This document shows, piece after piece, positions 1-11,978 of a stretch of DNA of 64,000 nt. The translations under genes and the position numbers were made by a program. Location of the stretch: assembly GCF_007786445.1 (NCBI RefSeq), contig NZ_VNJI01000006.1, positions 1 through 64,000 of the forward strand, read 5' to 3'. The notes below the pieces were generated by a model that was not told the origin of the DNA, made no database searches, and saw nothing but the letters and a program-made list of their open reading frames with translations. Positions within the stretch are counted from its first letter, which is position 1. Every line of letters starts with the position of its first letter. The stretch comes from Paenibacillus cremeus. Lineage in GTDB: Bacteria > Bacillota > Bacilli > Paenibacillales > NBRC-103111.

Positions 1-122
1 GGCAGGTTGCCTACGTGTTACTCACCCGTCCGCCGCTAGGGTCCGAAGACCCTCGCTCGACTTGCATGTATTAGGCACGCCGCCAGCGTTCGTCCTGAGC
101 CAGGATCAAACTCTCCATTAAA
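1..122 (-). rRNA. 16S ribosomal RNA, 5' end (partial)
   Basis: The reverse complement carries the universal 16S 5' signature GAGTTTGATCCTGGCTCAG, then the V1 region and the GTGAGTAACACGTAGGCAAC segment typical of Paenibacillaceae. Only about the first 120 nt lie in the window; the gene continues beyond base 1. The 5' end near base 122 is placed by comparison with Bacillus 16S and could be off by a few bases. Confidence 0.97.
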
Positions 123-257
123 GAAAAGCTGATTAATGCTCAAAATTTAAAACTGGCGAGAATTTGCATTCTCTTATTTAAAGCACTCACTCGATGTTCA
201 GTTTTCAAAGGACAATTTCTTTTGTTCTGTACCGCTTGTCTCAGCGGCGACTTAAAC

Positions 258-287
258 AATATATCATAGATGCCTATAGCAATGCAA
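258..287 (-). promoter_or_regulatory. rrn promoter (SigA type)
   Basis: On the minus strand there is TTGCAT, an 18-nt spacer and TATATT, about 135 nt upstream of the 16S 5' end. The leader between promoter and 16S contains CTTTGAAAACTGAACA, a sequence common in Bacillales rRNA leaders that includes a boxA-like antitermination element. Promoter elements are read directly; the transcription start is inferred. Confidence 0.6.
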
Positions 288-396
288 GTACTTTTTTTCA
301 TTTTTTAAAATTTCATTATAAAACAAAAAAAGTTCTCGCCGCTACAGCAGCGAAAACTAATTTAGCATAACTCAATCTGGTATGTCAAACCTTGGC

Positions 397-1467
397 TTAT
401 AATTTATGAATTAGTTCTTGAATATACAAACTACGTTCAAGCGTTAGATTAACGATTTTTCCATTGACATTGACCCAAGGCCGAGTAGGATTGGATCGAT
501 CTGAGAACACAATCTCACCGATACGACTGTCACTGAGTTTCACAAGGGTTCCGTTATGGAATGCGGTCACTTTATGTATAAAGGTTTGGACGAGTGCCGG
601 CTCCATTTTTCCAAAGGAATCATTCAGCAGCTGCTCTAGTACCAAGTAGGGGGATGAGCCCTTCTTATGAAACCGGTCAGTGGTCATCGCATGAAACATA
701 TCTGCTATCGCAACGATCTTGGAATAGGGGTGTACTTTGTCCCCACCCACACCCAATGGGTAGCCTGACCCATCCTCACGTTCATGATGCTGCAGCGCGC
801 AAAACTTCACACCTTCGTTAATCGCAGGAACACTCTTCAGCAAATTATAGCCGATAATCGTATGGCGCTTCATGTCCTCCACTTCTACCGGGCTTAATCT
901 GCTTGGCTTGAACAGGATGCTGGAGTCAACTTTGGCATTACCGATATCGTGCAGCAACCCGCCCAGTGCGATCGGCATTAAATCTTTTGTAGGGTAACCA
1001 TGCCATCTCGCTAAATTGTAGGAGGTTAAACTCACCATAATGCTATTATGATATAAAAATTCACTTAACTGAAAGTTTTTGGGGCTGAATGTAAGCACGT
1101 TATAGTGCGAAATGTGCTGTATCAAGTCTGCAAGCGTCGTCCTGATCTCTAGTATAGGTAGATTCTGCCCGCCCGAGCTTGTAGCAGTGAACACTTTGCG
1201 CAGCAATTGAAGCAGCTTGCTATAGTTTTCATAGAATGGGAGAACGCTTCGGTTGGATTCTTCAATTTGAACCTCTTCTACCGAGGTGTCGGCCTCTCCG
1301 GATTTGGTTTCAATCTGAACAGACGGGATAAGAAATGCCTTTAAAATCTCTATATCCCGCTCCATCACCAATTTCCCCTTGGAAAAAAGGACATTGCTAT
1401 ATTTGGTTAGGACGTTCTCACTAAGCTTTTCACCGACTTTTAATTGGGAAACGGGAACGGTTGTCAT
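397..1467 (-). CDS. HD-GYP domain protein, probable cyclic-di-GMP phosphodiesterase
   Basis: 356 aa. The N-terminal ~55 residues resemble the leader seen in many Firmicute HD-GYP proteins (MTTVPVSQLKVGEKL). The catalytic half contains HDIGNAKV around residue 173, then HTIIGYNLL, then HHEREDGSGYP around residue 228, the HHExxDGxGYP motif that defines HD-GYP phosphodiesterases. The metal-binding His/Asp residues look intact, so it is probably active on cyclic-di-GMP. There is no membrane segment or sensory domain, so the input signal is unknown. A Shine-Dalgarno GAGGG lies 6 nt before the ATG. It is a single gene between gyrA and the rRNA operon, read in the gyrA direction. Confidence 0.88.
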   Translation of the reverse strand: MTTVPVSQLKVGEKLSENVLTKYSNVLFSKGKLVMERDIEILKAFLIPSVQIETKSGEADTSVEEVQIEESNRSVLPFYENYSKLLQLLRKVFTATSSGGQNLPILEIRTTLADLIQHISHYNVLTFSPKNFQLSEFLYHNSIMVSLTSYNLARWHGYPTKDLMPIALGGLLHDIGNAKVDSSILFKPSRLSPVEVEDMKRHTIIGYNLLKSVPAINEGVKFCALQHHEREDGSGYPLGVGGDKVHPYSKIVAIADMFHAMTTDRFHKKGSSPYLVLEQLLNDSFGKMEPALVQTFIHKVTAFHNGTLVKLSDSRIGEIVFSDRSNPTRPWVNVNGKIVNLTLERSLYIQELIHKL

Positions 1468-1540
1468 AAAAGTCCCTCACTTTACGCTGCTTCGACAGTA
1501 ACTCCGACTTTAGACCCATATCTGCTGTTATTATAAGCGA

Positions 1541-1570
1541 AAAAGAATGGGGATGTAACCCCCATTCTTC
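1541..1570 (-). terminator. Rho-independent terminator of gyrA
   Basis: Inverted repeat AAGAATGGGG / CCCCATTCTT with a 7-nt loop; read on the minus strand the stem is followed by TTTTTCG. It lies 25 nt after the gyrA stop codon. Confidence 0.8.
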
Positions 1571-1593
1571 ATATCGTGGAAAATTTATATTCT

Positions 1594-4092
1594 CTAAACG
1601 TTATCTTCGCCGTCTTGCGTCGCTTCCGATTCCGCTGTCAAACCGTCCTCGTCCTCATCCGGCTGTTCTTCGCTCTTATCTACACGGGCTAGAGTGGACA
1701 CTTCATCCTCATCGCGAATGTTGATCAGCTTAACCCCTTGGGTGTTACGTCCCATCAGTGAAATACCGGACATGCTGGTCCGGATGACGGTACCCAGTGC
1801 TGTAATGATCATCAGGTCTTCGTCATCCTCTACGATCTTGAGACCGACTACAGGGCCGTTTTTAGCCGTTACGTTCAGTGTCTTGATCCCTTTACCGCCT
1901 CGAGTCTGCATACGATACTCGGAAACCGGTGTCCGTTTGCCGTAGCCCTTGGAGGTTACGATCAATACACTGTTATCTTCCCGCACGACGTCCATATCGA
2001 TCACGGCATCGTCATCGTCCAATTGTATGCCCTTAACCCCAGTCGCTGAGCGGCCCATTGGGCGAACGTCTTGTTCTGGGAAGTGAATGGACATCCCTTG
2101 CTTGGTCCCCATCACGATGGACTGGTTACCATCGGTCAGGCGAACGCCGATTAAATCGTCATCCTCACGCAAGTTCAGGGCGATCAGTCCGCCTTTACGA
2201 ATGTTGACAAAGTCGTCCAGAGGTGTTTTTTTGACGATACCGTTCTTGGTAGCAAAGAACAAATATTTGTCGGAATCAAAGCTTTCGACCGGGATCACCG
2301 CATTAACCGTCTCACCCTGTTCGATCTGAATCAGGTTGATAATTGGAGTCCCTCGAGCGGTACGGCTTAGATCCGGAATTTCATACGCCTTCAGGCGATA
2401 GGCTTTTCCTTTGTTCGTAAAGAACATAAGGTAATGGTGCGAGTTGGTTACGAATAAATGTTCGACAAAGTCATTGTCCTTCGTATCCATCCCCATGACG
2501 CCTTTGCCACCGCGTCTTTGACTGCGATAGGTGGTCACCGGCAAGCGTTTGATATAGCCTGTATGGGAAATCGTGATAACGACTTCGGTTTGAGGGATCA
2601 AGTCTTCATCCTCAATACTTTCTTCACCGATTGTGATTTCCGAACGGCGGTCGTCACCGAATTTTTCCTTGATCTCGTTCAATTCATTGCTAATAATTTC
2701 GAGAACCAGCTGTTCACTAGCCAAAATCGCTTTGTATTCAGCAATTTTCTTCAGAAGCTCAGCGTACTCCTCTTCAATCTTCTCGCGTTCCAAGCCGGTC
2801 AAGCGCTGCAAACGCATATCCAAAATCGCCTGGGCTTGGTCATGGCTGAGCCCAAACCGGTTCATCAGCCCATCGCGTGCTTCTTCCGTTGTGCGTGATG
2901 CCCGAATGAGCGAAATGACTTCATCCAGATGATCCAAAGCAATTCGCAAGCCTTCCAAAATATGCGCTCTGGCCTCTGCCTTGCGCAGATCGTATTCCGT
3001 ACGGCGGCGGATGACTTCCTTCTGGTGCTCCAGGTAGTGGAACAGCATGTCCCGCAGATTGAGCACCTTCGGTTCACCTTTGACCAGCGCCAGCATGATG
3101 ATCCCAAAATTGGATTGCATCGCTGTCTGCTTGAACAAATTGTTCAGTACTACATTCGGGTTCACGTCGCGGCGCAGCTCGATTACGATCCGCATTCCGT
3201 TGCGGTCGGACTCGTCCCGCAGGTCGGTGATCCCGTCGATCTTCTTGTCGCGAACGAGCTCGGCAATTTTTTCGATCAACCGGGCTTTATTCACCTGATA
3301 CGGAAGCTCATTGACGATGATTCTGGCTTTATTGCCGTTCTCTTCAATATTGGCCTTAGCTCGCATGGTCACAGAACCACGGCCGGTAGCATAGGCTTGC
3401 TTAATTCCCTCGCGACCCAAAATGTATCCGCCAGTAGGGAAATCCGGGCCCTTAATCGAGTGCATCAGTTCCAGCGACGAAATATCGGGGTTCTGAATTA
3501 ATTGCTGGACGCCATTAATGACTTCTGTCAAGTTATGCGGCGGGATATTCGTGGCCATCCCAACAGCAATCCCTGATATACCGTTGACAAGCAGGTTTGG
3601 AAACCGTGAAGGCATTACTGCCGGTTCTTGCTCTTCACCGTCATAGTTAGGAACGAAATCGATTGTTTCTTTATTGATATCACGAAGCAGTTCCATGGCA
3701 ATCTTCGATAAACGCGCTTCCGTATACCGCATCGCTGCCGCCGCATCACCGTCAATCGAACCGAAGTTCCCATGTCCGTCGACCAGCATGTAGCGCAAGG
3801 AAAAGTCCTGTGCCATCCGCACCATCGTCTCATACACGGCAGAATCGCCATGAGGATGGTACTTACCAATGACTTCGCCTACGATTCTTGCGGATTTCTT
3901 ATACGGCTTGTCCGGAGACATGCCAAGCTCAGACATCGCATATAAAATACGCCGATGCACCGGCTTCAGTCCGTCCCGAACGTCCGGGAGTGCCCGGCTG
4001 ACAATGATACTCATAGCGTAGTCCATAAAGGATGTACGCATCTCTGAGCCAATATCTATTTCTTTAATCTGCGAACGAGGTTCTTCCGACAT
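1594..4092 (-). CDS. gyrA: DNA gyrase subunit A
   Basis: 832 aa, normal length. Gyrase A forms the A2B2 enzyme that introduces negative supercoils. The catalytic tyrosine is Tyr123 in [11 protein letters not shown]. The quinolone-resistance region reads [10 protein letters not shown] with Ser84 and Glu88, the drug-sensitive residues. The C-terminal beta-pinwheel holds the GyrA box QRRGGKG, needed for DNA wrapping. The last ~30 residues are very acidic. The start is an ATG behind AAAGAGGTACAAG and lies 14 nt after the stop of the deacetylase gene, so gyrB, the deacetylase and gyrA appear to be one transcription unit. Confidence 0.98.
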   Translation of the reverse strand: MSEEPRSQIKEIDIGSEMRTSFMDYAMSIIVSRALPDVRDGLKPVHRRILYAMSELGMSPDKPYKKSARIVGEVIGKYHPHGDSAVYETMVRMAQDFSLRYMLVDGHGNFGSIDGDAAAAMRYTEARLSKIAMELLRDINKETIDFVPNYDGEEQEPAVMPSRFPNLLVNGISGIAVGMATNIPPHNLTEVINGVQQLIQNPDISSLELMHSIKGPDFPTGGYILGREGIKQAYATGRGSVTMRAKANIEENGNKARIIVNELPYQVNKARLIEKIAELVRDKKIDGITDLRDESDRNGMRIVIELRRDVNPNVVLNNLFKQTAMQSNFGIIMLALVKGEPKVLNLRDMLFHYLEHQKEVIRRRTEYDLRKAEARAHILEGLRIALDHLDEVISLIRASRTTEEARDGLMNRFGLSHDQAQAILDMRLQRLTGLEREKIEEEYAELLKKIAEYKAILASEQLVLEIISNELNEIKEKFGDDRRSEITIGEESIEDEDLIPQTEVVITISHTGYIKRLPVTTYRSQRRGGKGVMGMDTKDNDFVEHLFVTNSHHYLMFFTNKGKAYRLKAYEIPDLSRTARGTPIINLIQIEQGETVNAVIPVESFDSDKYLFFATKNGIVKKTPLDDFVNIRKGGLIALNLREDDDLIGVRLTDGNQSIVMGTKQGMSIHFPEQDVRPMGRSATGVKGIQLDDDDAVIDMDVVREDNSVLIVTSKGYGKRTPVSEYRMQTRGGKGIKTLNVTAKNGPVVGLKIVEDDEDLMIITALGTVIRTSMSGISLMGRNTQGVKLINIRDEDEVSTLARVDKSEEQPDEDEDGLTAESEATQDGEDNV

Positions 4093-4106
4093 CTTGTACC
4101 TCTTTT

Positions 4107-4967
4107 CTATTGATTCTGCGTTTGATGAAGCTTGTGTATGATCAAGTTGTTTAATGAGTTCGCTTTAATAAATGGGCTCCCCGCATTAAAACGCGGAATT
4201 TGCATCGGATCTACACCACGCTCGGCAAAGCCGATAGCTGTTGTAAATGCATAACGGATACCGGCGCTATGTATGAGTGCATCCGACTGTTTATCGTAGA
4301 TGCCGAAAGGATAGGCAAACGCATCTACAGGCTTCGGATACAACTCACTGAGCTTAGCGCGGCACTTCTTGGTATCGTCAATGATCCGGTTGTTAAACTC
4401 CTGTTCCGTTTCAACCCTGTCACCCTTCTTTAACCTGGAAGTAAAGAGCGCACCGCCATCCGGCCCGAGATCGTGCAGGCTATCGGTATGGCACTGAAAG
4501 TCGAGGGTGTCCATGGCATGAGCCATCGTTCGAATCTCTTCCCGAGACAGGGAAGGAATACGGCTTTGCAGCGGGTTCTCCAGGTCTTTAGTGATCACAA
4601 AGTTAACCGCTGGAATTTGGAGCTGCTCGAGAATCGGAAATGCATTCGTATAAAAGCTGCGATATCCGTCGTCAAAGGTCACCAGCACGGCGTTCGGAGT
4701 GACTGCTCCACCGGCCAAATACTCGCGAAACTGCTGGAGAGAAATAAAGTGATATCCCCGCTGCAGTAAATCCGTCAACTGATCATGAAAGCGTTGTGTC
4801 GTAATTGTAACGTCGCCCTGTATTTGATCGTCGATGTGATGATAGGCGATTACAGCGACCCGGTCTGTATACCAAACCGGGTCGGGTGTATAGAACGGAC
4901 TATGTGCCAGCAGCAGCACTAAAATCGCTAAAACCCACTGTACATTGTATTTTTTTAGGCGTGTCAT
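4107..4967 (-). CDS. Polysaccharide deacetylase (NodB-type), membrane-anchored
   Basis: 286 aa. Residues ~10-25 form a hydrophobic signal anchor ([12 protein letters not shown]), so the catalytic domain is extracytoplasmic. It starts with [11 protein letters not shown] and carries the NodB motifs TFDDGYRSF (metal-binding Asp) and a His-containing second motif CHTDSLHDL, with a later FAYPFGIYD. The family removes N- or O-acetyl groups from peptidoglycan or other cell-wall polymers; the substrate here cannot be told. The gene sits tightly between gyrB (5 nt) and gyrA (14 nt), where B. subtilis has nothing. The ribosome binding site is weak, so translation is probably coupled to gyrB. Confidence 0.88.
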   Translation of the reverse strand: MTRLKKYNVQWVLAILVLLLAHSPFYTPDPVWYTDRVAVIAYHHIDDQIQGDVTITTQRFHDQLTDLLQRGYHFISLQQFREYLAGGAVTPNAVLVTFDDGYRSFYTNAFPILEQLQIPAVNFVITKDLENPLQSRIPSLSREEIRTMAHAMDTLDFQCHTDSLHDLGPDGGALFTSRLKKGDRVETEQEFNNRIIDDTKKCRAKLSELYPKPVDAFAYPFGIYDKQSDALIHSAGIRYAFTTAIGFAERGVDPMQIPRFNAGSPFIKANSLNNLIIHKLHQTQNQ

Positions 4968-4972
4968 CTATG

Positions 4973-7160
<2,188 letters not shown>

Positions 7161-7204
7161 GCTGGCCCACTCCTATCGGATGTAACAGATGTAACCGTTG
7201 CAAT

Positions 7205-8311
7205 CTAAGTCAAGCTTCCGCTGTGCACCTGAATGACAGAAGCGTCTTCCAGCTTAGATAAGTCTATACTTTCAATCCCAGTTGTGGTGATGAAGGTTTG
7301 AACTTTGCGTTGGAATGTCTCGATCAATTGCGTCTGGCGGTACCGGTCAAGCTCGGAGAGTACATCATCAAGGAGGAGTAGCGGATATTCGCCGACCTCT
7401 TCCCGAATTAATTCGATTTCGGCCAGCTTCAGCGAAAGTGCCGTCGTCCGCTGCTGTCCTTGGGAACCAAACGTCTGCACTTCCTTGTCGTTTATAAAAA
7501 AACGCAGATCATCCCGATGCGGCCCTACAAGACTGACACCGCGGCGCATCTCCTGATCTTTCACCATTGATAACTTTATCATAAATTGGTCAAATAAAAC
7601 AGCTTCTTCTTGTTCAAGGGCCGAAGACAGCGAGCTGTCATACTCAATGCGCAGCTGCTCCAGGCCGTTCGTGATTCCGCTGTGGATTTTCTCCGCCCAG
7701 TTTTGCAGCTTCTTTATAAAGCTTTGACGTTTTTTCATAATTTTAATACCACATTGTGCCAGCTGCTCATTCCAAACTTCAAGAAGGGGAGCCGCGCCGG
7801 TGGAAGAGAACATTTGCTTCAGCAAATTGTTACGCTGCTGCAAAATTTTATTGTACTGCGACAGGTCATATAAATAGGCTGGGTATACCTGCCCAATCTC
7901 CATATCTAAAAAACGACGCCGAACAGCCGGAGAGCCTTTAACGATTTCAAGATCCTCCGGTGCAAACATCACCACATTCAGCGAGCCGATAAAATTGCTT
8001 AATTTTTTTTGCTCGAGCCCGTTGACCTTCGCCTTCTTGCCTTGATTCGAGATCGCCAGGTCGAGCTTGACCGCTCCGTACTTTTTCTCGATTTCCCCAT
8101 GCAGCAGGGCGGAGGAGGCATTCCAGCGAATGAGCTCCTTGTCCTGATGGGTCCGATGCGATTTGGTTAGGGCGAGCACGAAAATCGATTCCAGCAGATT
8201 CGTTTTCCCTTGGGCATTCGGTCCGACAATGATGTTGACCATACGGTCGGTCTCAAACTCCAGATGCTCGTAGTTGCGGTAGTGCTGCAAAGACAGCTTT
8301 TTTAGTAGCAA
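7205..8311 (-). CDS. recF: DNA replication/repair ATPase RecF
   Basis: 368 aa, normal length. An SMC-like ABC ATPase that helps load RecA at single-strand gaps. The N-terminus has MLLKKLSLQHYRNYE and Walker A GPNAQGKTNLLES; the ABC signature region is FGSQGQQRTTALSLKLAE; Walker B/D-loop is YPLLLLDDVLSELD. It is in its usual place between the S4-domain gene and remB. Confidence 0.97.
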   Translation of the reverse strand: MLLKKLSLQHYRNYEHLEFETDRMVNIIVGPNAQGKTNLLESIFVLALTKSHRTHQDKELIRWNASSALLHGEIEKKYGAVKLDLAISNQGKKAKVNGLEQKKLSNFIGSLNVVMFAPEDLEIVKGSPAVRRRFLDMEIGQVYPAYLYDLSQYNKILQQRNNLLKQMFSSTGAAPLLEVWNEQLAQCGIKIMKKRQSFIKKLQNWAEKIHSGITNGLEQLRIEYDSSLSSALEQEEAVLFDQFMIKLSMVKDQEMRRGVSLVGPHRDDLRFFINDKEVQTFGSQGQQRTTALSLKLAEIELIREEVGEYPLLLLDDVLSELDRYRQTQLIETFQRKVQTFITTTGIESIDLSKLEDASVIQVHSGSLT

Positions 8312-8389
8312 AATGGAACCTCCTAAAGGCTTAGCGTAAGCTAAGCCACATCGAAAACAACGGCTGGGCTTAGTGAGCGCAGAGCCGCG

Positions 8390-8605
8390 TTAGCCTTGAA
8401 CAACTTGGAATTCTCCGCAGCCTTCCACCTTAATGATGTCCTGCGCTCTAAGCTTACGCCCCCGGCGGTTCTCCGGTTCTCCGTTGACCGCAATGACGGC
8501 ATCTTGAAGGAAGCTCTTGGCTTGTCCACCTGTGGATATACAGTCCGCCAGCTTCAGAAATTGTCCCAAGGTAATGTACTCGGTATGAATGGAGATCGGT
8601 TTCAT
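8390..8605 (-). CDS. yaaA: S4 domain RNA-binding protein YaaA (RlbA)
   Basis: 71 aa, a single S4 fold (ITLGQFLKLADCISTGGQAK, then VNGEPENRRGRKL). In B. subtilis YaaA/RlbA is a small S4-domain protein between dnaN and recF, thought to act in ribosome assembly. GTGAGGTT lies before the ATG. It starts 26 nt after the dnaN stop, and the 78-nt gap before recF shows nothing notable. Confidence 0.93.
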   Translation of the reverse strand: MKPISIHTEYITLGQFLKLADCISTGGQAKSFLQDAVIAVNGEPENRRGRKLRAQDIIKVEGCGEFQVVQG

Positions 8606-8631
8606 GTGTGAACCTCACACTCCTCTAGAAA

Positions 8632-9774
8632 TTAGCTAGTCGTCCGGTATGGCAAAATGAGCTGAAGCAGGCTGGAATCCTCATCGGGTCGGATGATGAT
8701 CGGCTGCATCGCACCGGTGAAACCAATGTTAATATTCTCGCTGTCCATGACTTTCAGGGCATCGAGCATATATTTGGAGTTAAACGAGATGCGCAGCAGC
8801 TCCCCGGTCAACCGCGTCGTAGTCAGTTCTTCGGTTACTTTCCCCAATTCAGAGGAGCTTGAAGAAATTTCAATCGTTTCATCCTCACGCATCACAAGCT
8901 TAACGATGTTCGTCTTTTCTTCCTTGGACAGCAAATAAGCACGGTCGATCGCGTCGGCCAAGTCGTCCGTGTTCACGGTCAGCTCCGTTTGGAACGATTG
9001 TGGAATCAGCTTGGAGGTATCCGGATAGGTGCCATCCAGGATGCGCGTATAGAACAAGATCGAGCTCATTTTGAACAACACTTGGTTCTCAGCAAATACA
9101 ACATCAATCAGCGTGTTCTGATCCGGCAAAATTTTGGACAGCTCATTGAGCGTCTTCCCTGAAATCGACACGTTGCTAAGGGTAAAGTCCGAATCCGTAT
9201 CGATGTTCGTTTCCCGGCTCGCCAAGCGGTGGCGGTCACAGGCGGTAAACTTCAAGCGTCCGTTCGCAATCGTCCACAACACCCCTGTTAAAATCGGCGT
9301 CGCTTCATTGGTCGAAACCGCAAACGAGGTTTGCTTAATCATCGTTTTCAAAAGGTCACTCGGGATCTGAACGAGCTTATTCTCTTCAATGCCCGGCATA
9401 ATCGGATATTCTTCCGGATCTAAGCCAACCAACTGAATTTCTGAGGAACCTGAACGGATCGTAGTTTGAAAATGATCTTTAACTTCGATTTCGATCTGCT
9501 GAGCCGGCAGCTTGCGAATGATCTCTACAAAAAACTTGGAAGGGAGAACCACACTGCCTGATTGCTTCAAATCGATCACTTGCAGATCATTTTTCTCCAT
9601 CGGAATAAAGCTTTGAATAGAAATATCCGTATCGCTAGCCGTGAGCGTCATTCCGGTCGAATCCACGTCTATTTTGATCCCGCTTAAAATGGGAATGGTC
9701 GTTTTGCTCGAAATGGCTTTGGAAACATGCTGAATGGACTCATTTAAATATTCTTTCAATACCTTTAGCTTCAT
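8632..9774 (-). CDS. dnaN: DNA polymerase III beta subunit (sliding clamp)
   Basis: 380 aa, normal length. Three repeated clamp domains of about 125 residues; the end LILPYRTTS is close to the LxxPxR terminus of beta clamps, and FKMSSILFYTRILDGTYPD is a conserved third-domain segment. It encircles DNA and tethers PolC/DnaE. AGGAGTGACAGT precedes the ATG. The origin unwinding region lies directly upstream. Confidence 0.98.
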   Translation of the reverse strand: MKLKVLKEYLNESIQHVSKAISSKTTIPILSGIKIDVDSTGMTLTASDTDISIQSFIPMEKNDLQVIDLKQSGSVVLPSKFFVEIIRKLPAQQIEIEVKDHFQTTIRSGSSEIQLVGLDPEEYPIMPGIEENKLVQIPSDLLKTMIKQTSFAVSTNEATPILTGVLWTIANGRLKFTACDRHRLASRETNIDTDSDFTLSNVSISGKTLNELSKILPDQNTLIDVVFAENQVLFKMSSILFYTRILDGTYPDTSKLIPQSFQTELTVNTDDLADAIDRAYLLSKEEKTNIVKLVMREDETIEISSSSSELGKVTEELTTTRLTGELLRISFNSKYMLDALKVMDSENINIGFTGAMQPIIIRPDEDSSLLQLILPYRTTS

Positions 9775-9811
9775 ACTGTCACTCCTAAAAGTTCTAAAAT
9801 GGGGACGCAGG

Positions 9812-9880
9812 CATATACTTATATATTAACATGTTTTTAATTAGTAATAGTAGTAGGCCCGGTGGATATGTGGATATGTG
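9812..9880 (-). other. oriC: Origin unwinding site: DnaA boxes, DnaA-trios and AT-rich stretch
   Basis: Read in the dnaA direction: two DnaA-box-like sites 8 nt apart, ATATCCACA (9869-9877) and ATATCCACC (9861-9869), then a GC-rich GGGC, then five consecutive trios CTA CTA CTA TTA CTA (9842-9856), then an AT-rich segment down to ~9812. This order (boxes, GC cluster, DnaA-trio, AT-rich DNA) is the basal unwinding system known from the B. subtilis dnaA-dnaN spacer. The sequence elements are seen; function is inferred from that model. Confidence 0.85.
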
Positions 9881-9887
9881 ATTGAAC

Positions 9888-9936
9888 ATGGCAAAAGAAA
9901 AGCCTATCCACATGTGAATAGTTTGTGTATAGGCTT
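9888..9936 (-). terminator. Hairpin after dnaA built from DnaA-like boxes
   Basis: Arms 9900-9912 and 9924-9936 pair over 13 bp with one mismatch (AAGCCTATCCACA and TGTGTATAGGCTT). On the minus strand the stem is followed by a T-rich TTTTCTTTTG. It lies 37 nt after the dnaA stop, so it could terminate or attenuate transcription from dnaA into dnaN. Each arm contains a near DnaA box (CTATCCACA, CTATACACA). Another box, TTATACACA, is at 9962-9970. Confidence 0.6.
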
Positions 9937-9972
9937 CCCGTTATTCAGATGTATTCACGGCTGTGTATAACT

Positions 9973-11340
9973 TTAAACCGTGACGTTTTTGATCTTTTCG
10001 GTAATATTTTGGAGGACCTTATATAATTCCTGGTCTGATTTCAGGGCGTCGGATATTTTCTCATGCGCATGAATGACCGTGGTGTGATCTCTTCCGCCAA
10101 AAGCATCTCCAATCTTCGGCAGCGAAAAGTCCGTCATCTCCCGAGCCAGGTACATGGCAATTTGCCGCGGGAAGGCAACCTGCTTCGTTCGTTTCCTCGC
10201 TTTGAAATCCTCAATCTTCAGTCCGTAAAACTCGCCGACTTTCTGCTGAATGTCCTGGATTGTGATGACCTTCGGCCGGCGGCTCGGAATGATGTCTTTG
10301 AGCGCTTCCGCGGCCAAATGCGTAGTGATGTCCTCATTGATTAGAGAGGAATAAGCTACAACCCTGATCAACGCACCCTCCAGCTCACGGATGTTCGAGT
10401 CGATCTGGTTCGCTATGTACACCATAGCTTCGTTCGGGATATCCAGGTTCTCGGCCTTCGCTTTCTTCCGCAAAATCGCAATCCGAGTCTCGAGATCCGG
10501 TGGTTGGATATCTGTTATGAGACCCCATTCAAACCTGGAGCGCAGCCGCTCTTCCAGTGTCGGAATTTCTTTCGGCGTCCGGTCGCTGGAGATGATGATT
10601 TGTTTGCGTTCCTCGTGCAAGGCGTTAAAGGTATGAAAAAATTCTTCCTGCGTCCCGTCTTTTCCGGCGAGAAACTGAATATCATCAATAAGCAGCACGT
10701 CGATATTGCGGTATTTGTTACGAAAGCTTTCCCCGCGATTATCGCGAATGGCGTTAATGAATTCATTCGTAAATTTCTCGGATGAGAGGTACATCACACG
10801 TGCATTCGGATTATGCTCCAACACAAAATGACCGATCGCGTGCATTAGATGCGTTTTACCAAGCCCTACGCCCCCATACAAAAACAGCGGGTTGTAAGCC
10901 TTGGCCGGCGCTTCCGCTACAGCCAGCGAAGCCGCGTGGGCAAATCGGTTTCCAGCCCCAATAACAAACGTATCAAACGTGTATTTGGGGTTCATCATAT
11001 GACTGAAGGTCTCCTCAGGAGCACTTGGCGGAGCTACTACTTTTGCGGGAATGGCGACAGGAGGGGAAGAGGCGCTGACAGCCTCCGGATCATCTTCGAT
11101 GACGAATTTAATCTCGGCTTCTTTTCCTTTGATGTCAAACACGGCTTCTTTAATATGCTTAGTATATCGATCTTCGAGCCATTCTCTCGCGAATTTGTTC
11201 GGGGCGCAGATGACGACGGTTGTCTCATTAAAAACGACTGCTCTAGTGGAGGCAAGCCATGTTTCGTAGCTTGGTTTGCTCACTCTTTTTTGCAATATGG
11301 AGAGTACCTGCTGCCACTGGTCGTTAGGATGGCTTTCCAC
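9973..11340 (-). CDS. dnaA: Chromosomal replication initiator DnaA
   Basis: 455 aa. Domain I (~1-80) is the helicase-loading/oligomerisation domain ([19 protein letters not shown]). A short Ala/Pro-rich domain II follows. Domain III is the AAA+ ATPase with Walker [17 protein letters not shown] and Walker [13 protein letters not shown]. Domain IV is the DNA-binding region with [16 protein letters not shown], the DnaA signature. It binds the boxes on both sides of its own gene. The start is an ATG about 20 nt downstream of a weak GAAGGAGTG site. Confidence 0.98.
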   Translation of the reverse strand: MESHPNDQWQQVLSILQKRVSKPSYETWLASTRAVVFNETTVVICAPNKFAREWLEDRYTKHIKEAVFDIKGKEAEIKFVIEDDPEAVSASSPPVAIPAKVVAPPSAPEETFSHMMNPKYTFDTFVIGAGNRFAHAASLAVAEAPAKAYNPLFLYGGVGLGKTHLMHAIGHFVLEHNPNARVMYLSSEKFTNEFINAIRDNRGESFRNKYRNIDVLLIDDIQFLAGKDGTQEEFFHTFNALHEERKQIIISSDRTPKEIPTLEERLRSRFEWGLITDIQPPDLETRIAILRKKAKAENLDIPNEAMVYIANQIDSNIRELEGALIRVVAYSSLINEDITTHLAAEALKDIIPSRRPKVITIQDIQQKVGEFYGLKIEDFKARKRTKQVAFPRQIAMYLAREMTDFSLPKIGDAFGGRDHTTVIHAHEKISDALKSDQELYKVLQNITEKIKNVTV

Positions 11341-11420
11341 AATCTATTCACTCCTTCAAAAAAATAACCGGTGTGGCGTAAGCCGCGACCCATGTAGGAA
11401 AAAGCAAAAACCTGTCGGAT

Positions 11421-11742
11421 ATATCCACACCATGCAGGTTCGAGGGCTCGACGTTATGCAGGTGTGTTGTAAATTGTTCACAAAGATATCCACAGGTTGT
11501 TGATAATTTTGTTGAGATTTTCACGTATCCACAATCGAAAACATATTCATAATATCAAAAAGAACCCGTGTCTGCAATGGAATGTTTGGATTTATCCACA
11601 TACCCTAGTGGTTGTGTGTAACAATTATCAACAGCACTACATATTGTTAATAATGTGTTTATAATTCGACAGAATCGACGAAATTCCGATTTTTTTTATT
11701 CACAGCCCCGCGAGTTAAAAATTGGACAGGCTTTGGGGATAA
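11421..11742. other. oriC: DnaA-box cluster upstream of dnaA (origin, incAB-like)
   Basis: The 498-nt gap between dnaA and rpmH holds an exact TTATCCACA at 11592-11600 and one-mismatch boxes at 11421, 11486, 11525, 11625 and 11696 (plus strand) and 11498 and 11734 (minus strand); weaker sites are at 11474 and 11613. Between them are AT-rich runs such as TTGTTAATAATGTG. This matches the upstream half of the two-part Bacillales origin. I could not identify the dnaA promoter with confidence. Confidence 0.85.
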
Positions 11743-11760
11743 CTTTTTGCCTGCTCCAAG

Positions 11761-11789
11761 TTGACTTTTTGTTTTCAAGATGGTTTAAT
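11761..11789 (+). promoter_or_regulatory. rpmH promoter (SigA type)
   Basis: TTGACT, a 17-nt spacer and TTTAAT preceded by TGG (extended -10), about 50 nt before the rpmH start codon. Confidence 0.7.
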
Positions 11790-11838
11790 GTTAAGAGGTA
11801 TTTTTGGATAGGTAATTCGCAAGGAGGTGCAATGATAG

Positions 11839-11973
11839 ATGAGACCGACTTTCAAACCGAACGTTAGAAAGCGCAGCAAGGTTCACGGCTTCCGTAAGAG
11901 AATGAGTACGAAGAATGGTCGTAAAGTACTCGCAGCTCGTCGTCTTAAAGGAAGAAAAGTATTGAGCGCATAA
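11839..11973 (+). CDS. rpmH: 50S ribosomal protein L34
   Basis: 44 aa, [20 protein letters not shown] onward, the full-length L34 of Firmicutes, rich in Arg and Lys. The ribosome binding site AAGGAGGTG is at 11821-11829. An ATG at 11832 is out of frame and meets a stop within 12 codons, so translation starts at 11839. Confidence 0.98.
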   Translation: MRPTFKPNVRKRSKVHGFRKRMSTKNGRKVLAARRLKGRKVLSA

Positions 11974-11978
11974 GACTA

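Noticed and set aside
2458-3501. Long plus-strand open frames opposite gyrA (146 and 190 codons)
   Set aside because: They are mirror frames of a GC-rich conserved gene, have no ribosome binding site and no recognisable domain.
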